Notes: generated by a model from the letters alone, not told the origin. DNA of 7,680 bases from Candidatus Thorarchaeota archaeon (GCA_029856425.1 JAHQWZ010000086.1:1-7680), one strand, 5' to 3'; counted from the first letter of the stretch, positions 1 through 5,899 are shown. Numbers and translations are program-made.

Positions 1-58
1 ATCAAAGTGAATATAGTATCCGTTTCGTTATCGTTGTGTAGTATTCAATTTCCGCAGT
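1..58. other. Downstream flank of the PadR-fusion gene, perhaps next promoter
   Basis: No gene is visible. On the minus strand an ACTATATTC stretch (about 20-12) could be the TATA element of a gene that starts beyond the left edge. There is no hairpin or long T-run terminator for the upstream operon. Confidence 0.25.
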
Positions 59-925
59 CTAGTCTGAAGCCGTTCCGATGCCCATTAATACAGTGATATG
101 GACAATCTTCACTTCTCTGACTGTCCTGAAGTGTTTCTCCAGTGAAGTCCTTAGTACATTAACATCTAGGTAATCATCTTCCTCAGGATGTGGGTGTTCA
201 CGCTTCTCAATGAACTCCCCAATACCAAGGGGATCTTCATATCTGGCAATGAGAGCTGTGGGACTTACAATAGCAAGTTTCCCCTTGGGGCTTATCACTC
301 TCCGCCATTCGAGCAAGGAAGTATCAAGGTTGGCCATTCTGATGTTCCCTGTCACGGCTAGAAGACTCAGATAGTCATCCTTAGTCGGGATGTCTTGAAG
401 GGTGCCATCTAACTGAAGTACGCCTTCAACGTCAAGTTCTGGAGTTGCTGTCTTGGGGCAGATAGTGTAGATATTGGCCAGTGGGCGCTCTTGTTGGAGT
501 TGTCTAAGGAGTCGTTTGATAGTTCCCGATATTCCGGGAGCAACATAACCAATGTTGATCTCTTTTCCTATCCCCTTTGTTAGAAGACTAGTTATTGCTT
601 TGAAAGGACTGAGCTTAGGCGGAAGAGACATTAGATATTCAATATAGAAATCATGAACTGTCTTGATTGCCTCCATGAGAATCTTATCTCGCTCCAGCTT
701 GCCTTTAGCGGCAATACAATAGACTCTGCGTTTAGGGCCAGAACTGCTCTTCTCCCACCGGTCTTTCAGTGATCCATCTGCTTTCATCTCACCTAATATT
801 GCATAAAGGCGTCCAATTCCTACATTGATGCCTTTCTCTGCAAGCTCTTGGTGAATCTCATAGCCGTAGAATTCATTCATCCCTGCCATTCTGAGGATCG
901 TCTTCTTGAGTTCGGGTGTTCTCAT
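59..925 (-). CDS. PadR-family winged-helix regulator fused to a degenerate methyltransferase-like domain
   Basis: Probable transcriptional regulator of 288 residues, well above the 100-200 of usual PadR proteins. Seen: the N-terminal part (about 3-80) has the PadR pattern, with GYEI at 21-24, the recognition-helix stretch GIGRLYAILGEM and the wing residues RRVY at 66-69. After a helical linker, residues about 123-280 follow the layout of a class I SAM methyltransferase: NIGYVAPGIS where the glycine-rich loop should be, KDDYLSLL near the acidic motif, and EWRRVISPKGKLAIV as the late 'LKPGG' strand. The canonical DxGxGxG loop is missing, so I infer a ligand-sensing or dimerisation domain rather than an enzyme. 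Start: ATG at 925 has GGAGG (937-941) 11 nt upstream and places the winged helix at the N-terminus. An in-frame GTG at 985 would add 20 residues but has no clear SD. It is the last gene of a probable three-gene operon, 103 bp after nadE from this start. PadR assignment is solid; the C-terminal assignment is moderate. Confidence 0.85.
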   Translation of the reverse strand: MRTPELKKTILRMAGMNEFYGYEIHQELAEKGINVGIGRLYAILGEMKADGSLKDRWEKSSSGPKRRVYCIAAKGKLERDKILMEAIKTVHDFYIEYLMSLPPKLSPFKAITSLLTKGIGKEINIGYVAPGISGTIKRLLRQLQQERPLANIYTICPKTATPELDVEGVLQLDGTLQDIPTKDDYLSLLAVTGNIRMANLDTSLLEWRRVISPKGKLAIVSPTALIARYEDPLGIGEFIEKREHPHPEEDDYLDVNVLRTSLEKHFRTVREVKIVHITVLMGIGTASD

Positions 926-1028
926 TATGGATTTGGCCTCCACTTGCAGAAGTTCAGGAAGAGTGTCCTGACTGATATTCGCCACATTAAGAACTAATCT
1001 CTCGCGGCCTATTTGAAAAGCACACAGG

Positions 1029-1808
1029 CTAGATAGTAGCCTTTGGCGGTGGATTTCGTTTGTGCTGGGAGCCAGAGACTAAGCCAAGGACTCTGTTGAC
1101 ATTCTCCCGCGAATAACCTGCTGATACTATGGCATCTGGTTCCATGCCTATATCGAATCTAAGATACAAGATGCTATCTAGCTCTTGATAAGACACCCCA
1201 ATCTCTCCCTCATCAGTCTGATTAGCCCAGAGACCGGCTGAAGGGACTTTCTCACAAATGTGATTGGGTACCCCAACATGTCTGGCAAGACCCCAGACAT
1301 TCATCTTGTAGAGTTCAGCTATAGGCAGTATATCGACACCGCCATCACCGTACTTCGTGAAGTATCCAATGAGAATCTCGCTCCTATTGCCGGTGCCAAG
1401 GACAAGGCCGTTTCTATTGTTAGCTACGCCATACCATGCAGCCATCCTGAGTCTGGCCATCAGGTTGCCAAGTGCGACTTTTCCAAGACTCAAAGGCTCA
1501 TATGCCTCGACGGCAGGGCCGATCTCAAAGAGCTCATAAGACATACCCAGCGACTCTGCTAAGTCACTAGCATCCCTGACATTCTCTGCATCCTTCTTAG
1601 CATCCACTGGAAGAAGGAGTGCCTTTACTTTCTCGCCTCCTAGAGCCTCACAAGCGAGTGTGGCCACCAGGCTTGAATCGATTCCACCACTTAGCCCCAT
1701 CACCACACAAGAAACTCCGGCCTTATCGAAATACTCCTGTATGAATTTCACTATCTTCCTTCTTGTTTCCTCATAGTCAACAATAAGTAGGCCATCAGGC
1801 AGTTCCAT
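1029..1808 (-). CDS. nadE: NAD+ synthase, ammonia-dependent (NadE)
   Basis: Catalyses the last step of NAD+ synthesis: ATP-dependent amidation of nicotinic acid adenine dinucleotide, in the cytoplasm. Seen in the 259-residue product: the PP-loop SGGIDSS at 40-46 (AMP/pyrophosphate binding), the adenylation-domain stretch GNLMARLRM at 114-122, GTGNRSE at 138-144, GYFTKYGDGG at 148-157, PSAGLW at 189-194 followed by QTDE at 197-200, and a KRNPPP tail near the C-terminus. All match the NadE family. There is no N-terminal nitrilase-type glutaminase domain, so free ammonia is the expected nitrogen donor. Start: ATG at 1808 is preceded by GAGGG with a 7-nt spacer and gives normal archaeal NadE length. 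A GTG at 1895 would add 29 basic, low-complexity residues, has no SD and would overlap the upstream gene. It lies second in the probable operon, 79 bp after the membrane-protein gene. Confidence in function is very high. Confidence 0.96.
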   Translation of the reverse strand: MELPDGLLIVDYEETRRKIVKFIQEYFDKAGVSCVVMGLSGGIDSSLVATLACEALGGEKVKALLLPVDAKKDAENVRDASDLAESLGMSYELFEIGPAVEAYEPLSLGKVALGNLMARLRMAAWYGVANNRNGLVLGTGNRSEILIGYFTKYGDGGVDILPIAELYKMNVWGLARHVGVPNHICEKVPSAGLWANQTDEGEIGVSYQELDSILYLRFDIGMEPDAIVSAGYSRENVNRVLGLVSGSQHKRNPPPKATI

Positions 1809-1887
1809 TTGTATTCCCTCGTGTATATGCTCTCCTTTTGATTGCGCTTTAGAAGTTACGTGTTTTAGGCGATTCTTGTACTTGTGT

Positions 1888-2574
1888 CTATACACCTGGC
1901 AAAATTCGTTCTATGAGCAAATAGAAAAACGATGCATTTCCGAGATATAGAATCATAACTGTGAGTGCTCCAATTATCCAAAACCACATGGCTTTCTCAC
2001 GGACCATTTCAAAGGATATCAAGGTGGAAAGTCCAAGAAGTATCTCAGGTATGACAATATAGACTGCAATGTGCCCGACCATTGTCACATTTTGAGCAGA
2101 CCAAGACGGGAGTATCCACATGGTTTCCTCAGCAAGTGCAAAAATAAACAGCGTGAGGGCTCCTACTGCAATGTATACTATCTGGCAAGACCTCTGTTTT
2201 TTCACCTCGAGACCCACATATAGAATAACGAAGAGCGGAATTGCCCAGAGACCTGCCATGTAAGCTGATACCGGACCAATCATGAAGAACCCATCATCAG
2301 GAAAAATGATGGTTTCAAGCTGAGCGGCCAAGAACCAGTCGGGAACTACTTGGAATATGCTTATGACTAGCACATAGTACCAAATAGGCAGCCAATCCCT
2401 ATGGTTACGAAGATAGGCTGTTGCTGGAACTAGAATATTATACACAACGACTAGGGTTAACATCTTTGCTCCAATGGCTAAGCTTGGTATGAGGAGCACG
2501 ACGATACATAATGCAGCGAATAGAATATGCACCATGATCAGGTTTCGGTATTCCTCATTGATGGTGAAGTTCAC
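1888..2574 (-). CDS. Seven-helix integral membrane protein of unknown function
   Basis: I do not recognise the family with confidence. The 228-residue protein has about seven hydrophobic segments (roughly 11-30, 34-55, 63-82, 98-122, 130-148, 166-188 and 195-221). Basic loops (RNHR at 56-59, KKQR at 125-128, VREK at 191-194) alternate with acidic or neutral ones, so the positive-inside rule predicts a cytoplasmic N-terminus and an outside C-terminus. Charged residues lie in or beside helices: D79, E87, E149-E150, H168 and E177 (in a PEILLG stretch), a pattern more like a transporter, sensor or membrane enzyme than a pure structural anchor. Start: GTG at 2574 with GGAGG (2583-2587) 8 nt upstream, a very good archaeal SD; an ATG at residue 14 is less well placed. 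It is the first gene of the probable operon with nadE and the PadR fusion. A role linked to NAD precursors or to the PadR signal is only a guess from position. Confidence 0.88.
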   Translation of the reverse strand: MNFTINEEYRNLIMVHILFAALCIVVLLIPSLAIGAKMLTLVVVYNILVPATAYLRNHRDWLPIWYYVLVISIFQVVPDWFLAAQLETIIFPDDGFFMIGPVSAYMAGLWAIPLFVILYVGLEVKKQRSCQIVYIAVGALTLFIFALAEETMWILPSWSAQNVTMVGHIAVYIVIPEILLGLSTLISFEMVREKAMWFWIIGALTVMILYLGNASFFYLLIERILPGV

Positions 2575-2582
2575 TCTCTAAG

Positions 2583-2633
2583 CCTCCACTAGGTCGGGAG
2601 TGTTTGGAAGGATTCCTGCTGATAAATATCAGC
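2583..2633 (-). promoter_or_regulatory. Operon promoter: TATA element within an inverted repeat, plus Shine-Dalgarno
   Basis: On the minus strand the sequence GCTGATATTTATCAGC (2633-2618) contains the only A/T-rich TATA-like core upstream of the membrane-protein gene (core 2627-2622). A transcript start about 26 bp downstream would fall near 2598, leaving a leader of roughly 24 nt with GGAGG at 2583-2587 and a GTG start at 2574. TATA-to-SD-to-start spacing is therefore typical for an archaeal gene with a short leader. The transcript start is inferred, not observed. Confidence 0.55.
2618..2633. repeat. 16-bp inverted repeat, candidate operator
   Basis: Perfect 7-bp arms GCTGATA and TATCAGC flank a 2-bp AA centre. 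The repeat covers the predicted TATA element of the minus-strand operon and lies about 50-65 bp upstream of the inferred start of the divergent VWA gene. A dimeric winged-helix protein bound here would block TBP/TFB on the minus strand. The PadR fusion encoded by the same operon is the obvious candidate binder, which is inference. A nearby GGAAGG (2606-2611) and CCTTCC (2633-2638) are also complementary but have a different centre. Confidence 0.6.
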
Positions 2634-2653
2634 CTTCCTTCACACAGCCAGAG

Positions 2654-2693
2654 TTTATAGCCTCAAAACACCCTCGATGCCAATATAGAGGTG
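2654..2693 (+). promoter_or_regulatory. Promoter and SD of the VWA-protein gene
   Basis: TTTATA at 2654-2659 is a good archaeal TATA core; a transcript start about 26 bp on would be near 2683. GAGGTG at 2688-2693 then serves as SD 9 nt before ATG 2703. Because this GTG is part of the SD, the in-frame GTG at 2691 is unlikely to be the real start. Confidence 0.6.
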
Positions 2694-2702
2694 CCAAACG
2701 GA

Positions 2703-3596
2703 ATGTCAGAGAAAATGGGTCAATTAGATTTGGTGTTCGTTGTCGATAACACAGGGTCAATGGGCAGCTATATCGATGTCACTAAGAGGAAGATACTCGA
2801 GATAATTCGAACCATAAAGAAAGAAGAGCTATGCCATCGTCTGAGAGTAGGACTGGTTTCTTATCGTGACCACCCTCCAGAAGATAATACGTTTGTGACT
2901 CAGAAATATGAGCTCACCTCTGATACAGCTCGAATAGAGCAGAATATTATGCAGATGTATGCAGATGGAGGAGGCGATGGGCCCGAGGCTGTAGATGATG
3001 CCATGGATGCAGCCAATCGAATGGAATTCCTTTTGGATGCCGCTAAGGTTGTTGTTCTGGTAGCTGATGCTCCTCCACATGGTGTTGAAGATGGCGACCG
3101 ATGGCCGGATGGGCCTCCTAGTGGAATCAAATGGAATCAGGAGGCCAAAAACGCCTACGACAAGGGAATCGTCTATCACACTGTCGGTTGCTTTCCAGAG
3201 ATAAACAGTTATGCACATGGAGTGCGAGTATTTCAAGAGATTGCTGAAACGACCCAAGGCAAGTTCTTCCCACTCAATGAAGCAGAGCTTCTCGTCAAGA
3301 TCATTACGGGTGTGGCAATTGAAGAGATTGATAAAATCGCCATTCAGAAATCTATACTTGAGGAAATGGGTGTTTCAATGGAGGAGTTCCCTGCTAATGA
3401 GGAACTTACGGATGAAAGGATTCATGAGCTGGCAGCCAAGGTCAGGAGCAGTGGAATGACAAAGCGTTCGATGAAGCATGCTCCCTCAGCTGCAGGAGAG
3501 GAGGAGGACGAAGGCTTTATCCTCGAACCTGAGGAGATATCTGAGGCTGACATCCGAGAAGCGGTTCGACAGCTGAAAAAGAAATCAGATAAATAA
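2703..3596 (+). CDS. VWA-domain protein, eukaryotic alpha-kinase-associated type
   Basis: Soluble protein of 297 residues with one von Willebrand factor A domain (about 8-210). Seen: the metal-ion (MIDAS) motif is DNTGSMG with D15, T17 and S19. It is followed by GLVSYRDHPPED, a glycine-rich DGGGDGPEAVDDAM stretch around 88-101 and VADAPPHG around 120-127, which supply the usual distal MIDAS residues. The combination of DxTGSM, YRDHP, GGGDGPEA and ADAPPHG is what I know from VWA domains beside alpha-kinases in eukaryotes, but no kinase domain follows. Instead there is a helical C-terminal region, an acidic EEEDEGFILEPEE patch (about 267-279) and a basic amphipathic tail. There is no signal peptide or membrane segment, so it should act in the cytoplasm, probably as a metal-dependent protein-interaction module. 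Start: ATG 2703 behind GAGGTG. It is transcribed alone and divergently from the nadE operon; the partner is unknown. Confidence 0.88.
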   Translation: MSEKMGQLDLVFVVDNTGSMGSYIDVTKRKILEIIRTIKKEELCHRLRVGLVSYRDHPPEDNTFVTQKYELTSDTARIEQNIMQMYADGGGDGPEAVDDAMDAANRMEFLLDAAKVVVLVADAPPHGVEDGDRWPDGPPSGIKWNQEAKNAYDKGIVYHTVGCFPEINSYAHGVRVFQEIAETTQGKFFPLNEAELLVKIITGVAIEEIDKIAIQKSILEEMGVSMEEFPANEELTDERIHELAAKVRSSGMTKRSMKHAPSAAGEEEDEGFILEPEEISEADIREAVRQLKKKSDK

Positions 3597-3855
3597 CAGC
3601 ACTTTGAGTGTGGTGACCAGAGCCAACAAGGCTTACTGGTAGGAGGGGGGGAGTTATGAGGGCATGTTACAGAAAATAGGCCCTGTCAGCCACCTGACCA
3701 CCACACACCTTGTGTTGTGCTCTACATCCTAATAAGCACTACTCTCAGATTTTTTGAGCCGGAGTCGATTTCATTCTGTAACTATAGTGAATAATAGATC
3801 GCCAAAGCGCAATGCTATTCAAGGAGTCTTTTTCCAGCTAGTCGAGGTTCACTCA
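3597..3855. other. 259-bp spacer with small hairpins, a strong SD-like run and a T-run
   Basis: No tRNA or recognisable RNA gene is seen. The spacer holds a purine run GGAGGGGGGGAG (3642-3653), a hairpin GTCAG-CCAC-CTGAC (3685-3698) and a hairpin ACACA-CCT-TGTGT (3703-3715). GTGTGGTG (3609-3616) is complementary to the CACCACAC at about 3699-3706. Six T residues at 3750-3755 could end the VWA transcript. Candidate TATA-like stretches for the OsmC gene (CTATAG and GAATAATAG, roughly 3783-3797) are weak. Confidence 0.45.
3750..3755 (+). terminator. Possible T-run terminator of the VWA gene
   Basis: TTTTTT is the clearest oligo-T tract downstream of the VWA gene, 154 bp after its stop. Archaeal RNA polymerase often terminates at oligo-T without a strong hairpin; the 4-bp CTCA/TGAG pairing around it is too weak to count. 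Tentative. Confidence 0.3.
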
Positions 3856-4293
3856 ATGACTGAAGAACATCGATACAAGCTGGACAGTAGCTGGGTACGT
3901 GAGAAGATTGTCACTATTGACATTGATGGCAAGCCAACATTTGAGGTGGCAACTCCGTCCGACTTCTGGCCTGAGTCGCCAAAGCAAATCATTTCTCCGG
4001 AGGAACTGTTCCTAGCTTCTGCAGTCTCCTGCTATGGCGTTAGCCTGTCTGGTGTTGCCAAGCGATTCCACGCAGAGTTCTCTGATTTTTCAATCAAGGG
4101 TGAAGGGACACTTGCGAAGGGCGATTTTGGGTGGGAGTTCAATCAGATAACAATGGTTGCCAAGATTGTTGTCCCGACTGAGAAAGACCGTAAGAGAATG
4201 GAGAAGGCCGCTCAGAGGGCGCATGCATATTGTGTTGTCACCAACTCGATGAAATGCCCTGTCCATCTTGAGGCAGAAATCGTTTTGGGATAA
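3856..4293 (+). CDS. OsmC/Ohr-family protein
   Basis: Member of the OsmC/Ohr family, whose characterised members are thiol-dependent peroxidases reducing organic hydroperoxides in the cytoplasm. The 145-residue product is of normal family length. Seen: SPEELFLASAVSCYGVSL around 47-64 matches the conserved central helix, with glutamates 49-50 and the first reactive cysteine C59. The second family cysteine is C126 in the AHAYCVVTNS stretch. An additional cysteine, C134 in KCPVH, lies close to it. W13, V14 and R15 sit near the N-terminus, where the catalytic arginine of the family is expected. Start: ATG 3856 has GAGG 8 nt upstream (3844-3847). Longer in-frame readings back to a TTG at 3754 add 34 residues unlike the family. 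It ends 14 bp before the convergent phosphorylase gene, and no operon partner is seen. The true substrate is not shown by sequence; many archaeal OsmC proteins are uncharacterised. Confidence 0.9.
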   Translation: MTEEHRYKLDSSWVREKIVTIDIDGKPTFEVATPSDFWPESPKQIISPEELFLASAVSCYGVSLSGVAKRFHAEFSDFSIKGEGTLAKGDFGWEFNQITMVAKIVVPTEKDRKRMEKAAQRAHAYCVVTNSMKCPVHLEAEIVLG

Positions 4294-4307
4294 AGGCGTA
4301 CCTGATT

Positions 4308-5090
4308 TTACTGCGAATCCACCAACGTCTGCATTGCCACATCAATGACTACATCGATTCCTCGAAATAGCATCGGATCCATTCCACTTGATCCGAAGAT
4401 TGGTTTGCCCTGAAGCGGCAGGTCTGAGATGCAATTAATTGACGCAGCAGGAATCCCTCTCTCATCAGCTATTCCAAGGATTGCTGAGGTTTCCATATCC
4501 ACAGCTTGCGCTCCTTTTCCTACCCATTCCTGAAGAAGCTCCTCTGTCTGTCTCAGTAGGAAATCTGTTGTCCACATCGTTCCTCTGTGTGTTGGCAATC
4601 CTAGACTCTCTAATCTAGAGAACATGGAATTTGTGAGTCCTGAATCTGCAGGTATCATCTGTCCTTGTCCAAAATATCCTGCGCAACAACCATCTCCAAC
4701 AATCACAGATTCGGCAACAAATGCATGGCCAATATTATGTTCCTTTAATAGGCCCCCACAGAAATCAGCTCGAATGAGCACCTTCGGATTGGTCTTTGCA
4801 GCCGCCTCCAAGACCATAGCTGCAGCTGGCGTTCCAATCCCTGCATCAAGTACACCAATGACTGTGTCCCGAAGCTTCCCTACGGTCAGTCTTCCCTTTT
4901 TCTTGGACTTCTTGAGTCTGGATGAAGCTCCTTTGATGAAGCTCTCAGTTGCGACGACAAGTAGGCAATCAGGTACAGTGGCTGCAGTGACTCCCAGGAT
5001 GCCCCTGACTATTCTTTCATCATGACTCATTTTCTCGAAGATCTTCGATCCGACTCCTGCTTTTATGCGATCGCTAGGTCGAGGCTTCAC
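4308..5090 (-). CDS. Nucleoside phosphorylase (PNP/UDP family), uridine-phosphorylase-like
   Basis: Enzyme of 260 residues from the PNP/UDP phosphorylase superfamily, which cleaves nucleosides with phosphate to base and ribose-1-phosphate, in cytoplasmic salvage. Seen: GIGTPAA at 84-90 (the small-residue loop typical of uridine phosphorylases), IRADFCGGL at 106-114 at the place of the usual 'RxGTCG' phosphate-binding strand, VDMETSA at 197-203 with the conserved ribose-binding Met-Glu pair, and ISDLP at 221-225 with the base-proximal aspartate. A lysine-rich loop (60-66) is unusual. The substrate (uridine, purine nucleoside or methylthioadenosine) cannot be fixed from sequence. Start: GTG at 5090 is the only upstream choice, since a stop codon lies just before it in frame; its SD is weak (GTGA, 6-nt spacer). 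ATG at residue 21 is the alternative. It sits 26 bp after the zinc-ribbon gene, so co-transcription is likely. Confidence 0.9.
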   Translation of the reverse strand: MKPRPSDRIKAGVGSKIFEKMSHDERIVRGILGVTAATVPDCLLVVATESFIKGASSRLKKSKKKGRLTVGKLRDTVIGVLDAGIGTPAAAMVLEAAAKTNPKVLIRADFCGGLLKEHNIGHAFVAESVIVGDGCCAGYFGQGQMIPADSGLTNSMFSRLESLGLPTHRGTMWTTDFLLRQTEELLQEWVGKGAQAVDMETSAILGIADERGIPAASINCISDLPLQGKPIFGSSGMDPMLFRGIDVVIDVAMQTLVDSQ

Positions 5091-5116
5091 CTTCGGTCAC
5101 GTCCAGCTTCTGGACT

Positions 5117-5497
5117 TCAGTCTTCAACTTGAGGGAGCAGTATCTCAGTCTGATAGGCTGCACCGCAATCGCAATTGAACTTGGCAGACCATCGTTTCGG
5201 AAGTGGTACATTGAATTCGTCAACTGCATCCTTTAGGCTGTCCTTTATTGCTCCTATCAGTTTGACATATGCTCCTGAGAGTCGCTGTATCTCTTCAGGA
5301 AAGTCATAATCCGAAAGTATGTATTTCACGCCTTTCTTGCACTCAGGGCATGAAGTAAGCATCAAATGGGTTCCATCTCCGCAGTTCTTACAATTCACTT
5401 CGACTTGAGAAAAGCTGGGCGCAGCAGGGACAACTGGAGTCAGGTCAACAGGCTGCCCACACACATAGCAATAGTAACGGAGATTAACTTTAGGCAT
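5117..5497 (-). CDS. Small cysteine-rich zinc-ribbon protein, function unknown
   Basis: A 126-residue protein with eight cysteines in pairs: C10/C13, C36/C39, C50/C53 and C109/C111 (the last as CxC). The first three pairs are CxxC knuckles typical of zinc ribbons, so it probably binds two zinc ions. The segment between about 66 and 98 is helical and charged, with no cysteine. No membrane segment or signal peptide. I do not recognise a named family; such proteins often bind nucleic acid or protein partners, which remains inference. Start: ATG 5497 has GAGGT with a 7-nt spacer, a good SD. It precedes the nucleoside phosphorylase by 26 bp on the same strand, so both are likely on one transcript. 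A TATA-like CTTTTAGA lies about 50 bp upstream. Confidence 0.85.
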   Translation of the reverse strand: MPKVNLRYYCYVCGQPVDLTPVVPAAPSFSQVEVNCKNCGDGTHLMLTSCPECKKGVKYILSDYDFPEEIQRLSGAYVKLIGAIKDSLKDAVDEFNVPLPKRWSAKFNCDCGAAYQTEILLPQVED

Positions 5498-5542
5498 ATC
5501 AGCAACCTCAGAGCTTTCTTGATGTAGCCATGAGAATCATAG

Positions 5543-5553
5543 CTCTAAAAGTA
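5543..5553 (-). promoter_or_regulatory. Candidate TATA element of the zinc-ribbon/phosphorylase operon
   Basis: On the minus strand TACTTTTAGAG resembles an archaeal box A. A start about 26 bp downstream would be near 5522, giving a leader of about 25 nt that includes the SD of the zinc-ribbon gene. It lies directly after a GGCC hairpin. Confidence 0.4.
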
Positions 5554-5569
5554 TTGGCCTGATATGGCC
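5547..5569 (-). terminator. Possible hairpin-plus-T terminator after the OB-like gene
   Basis: Read on the minus strand, GGCC-ATATCA-GGCC (5569-5556) is followed by AATAC and TTTT (5550-5547). It lies 25-47 bp past the stop of the OB-like gene. The 4-bp stem is short, and the T stretch is also part of the candidate TATA element for the next gene, so either reading or both may apply. Confidence 0.3.
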
Positions 5570-5593
5570 TCGTCTCAGGGAATGTGGTATTAA

Positions 5594-5875
5594 TCAAGTA
5601 GTTTCTGCTTCACCAGATCTTGCAGTGGTAAAAGGAGTCGCCGCGACGATATCTCTGGCAACAAGGACATCAGTGTTCGCTAGGTTATGCACATGGACGC
5701 AAACATAGTCGCCAATCTTGATAGTTTCATACTCCGTATATGCATCTATCTTCAACTTCACATGTTTCCCCTCTTGATTCTCCACTGTAATGAAACCATA
5801 GGGCAACTGATCTTTTCCAAGAAATCCAATCTGGTGCGCGACTATTTCTCCGCTGAGCACTTCAACATGAGGCAT
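5594..5875 (-). CDS. Small OB-like beta-barrel protein, function unknown
   Basis: A 93-residue soluble protein. The alternation of strands (VEVLSGEIVAHQIG, LPYGFITVEN, KHVKLKID, GDYVCVHVHN, TDVLVARDIVA) with glycine turns suggests a single OB-fold-like barrel, as in small nucleic-acid-binding proteins. This is a judgement from pattern, not a recognised family. The last 15 residues are polar and probably disordered. Start: ATG 5875 is chosen because TTTTAA at 5900-5905 lies about 27 bp upstream, the distance for transcription beginning at or next to the ATG, so the mRNA is probably leaderless; no SD is present. An in-frame TTG at 5884 would add three residues and fall inside the palindrome. 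It is flanked by the methyltransferase gene upstream and the zinc-ribbon gene 96 bp downstream, all on the same strand but with separate promoter signals. Confidence 0.75.
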   Translation of the reverse strand: MPHVEVLSGEIVAHQIGFLGKDQLPYGFITVENQEGKHVKLKIDAYTEYETIKIGDYVCVHVHNLANTDVLVARDIVAATPFTTARSGEAETT

Positions 5876-5877
5876 GG

Positions 5878-5891
5878 TTAACAATTGTTAA
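5878..5891. repeat. Perfect 14-bp palindrome TTAACAATTGTTAA, candidate operator
   Basis: The 14-bp sequence is identical to its reverse complement and sits 2 bp upstream of the ATG of the OB-like gene, between its TATA element (5900-5905) and the inferred transcript start. A repressor dimer here would block RNA polymerase. Dyads of this size and base composition are typical of sites for MarR- and Lrp-type dimers, but the regulator is not identified. Confidence 0.6.
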
Positions 5892-5899
5892 ATATTGCC

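Noticed and set aside
1260..1562. A 100-codon open frame on the plus strand inside nadE
   Set aside because: It lies wholly opposite a gene with full NadE motifs, has no SD or promoter, and its translation shows no domain pattern. It is a shadow of the coding strand.
2829..3257. A 142-codon open frame on the minus strand opposite the VWA gene
   Set aside because: The plus strand carries clear VWA motifs through the same bases; the antisense translation is Ile/Ser-rich without a recognisable domain or SD.
3754..3855. N-terminal extension of the OsmC protein from a TTG
   Set aside because: The extension has no family similarity, the TTG lies inside a T-run, and ATG 3856 has a proper SD.
3597..3855. 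A tRNA or box C/D RNA in the spacer
   Set aside because: No cloverleaf could be folded, and no paired RUGAUGA/CUGA boxes are present; only short hairpins are visible.
5687..5881. A 64-codon plus-strand frame opposite the OB-like gene
   Set aside because: No SD or promoter; the minus-strand reading has regular beta-strand periodicity and its own promoter.
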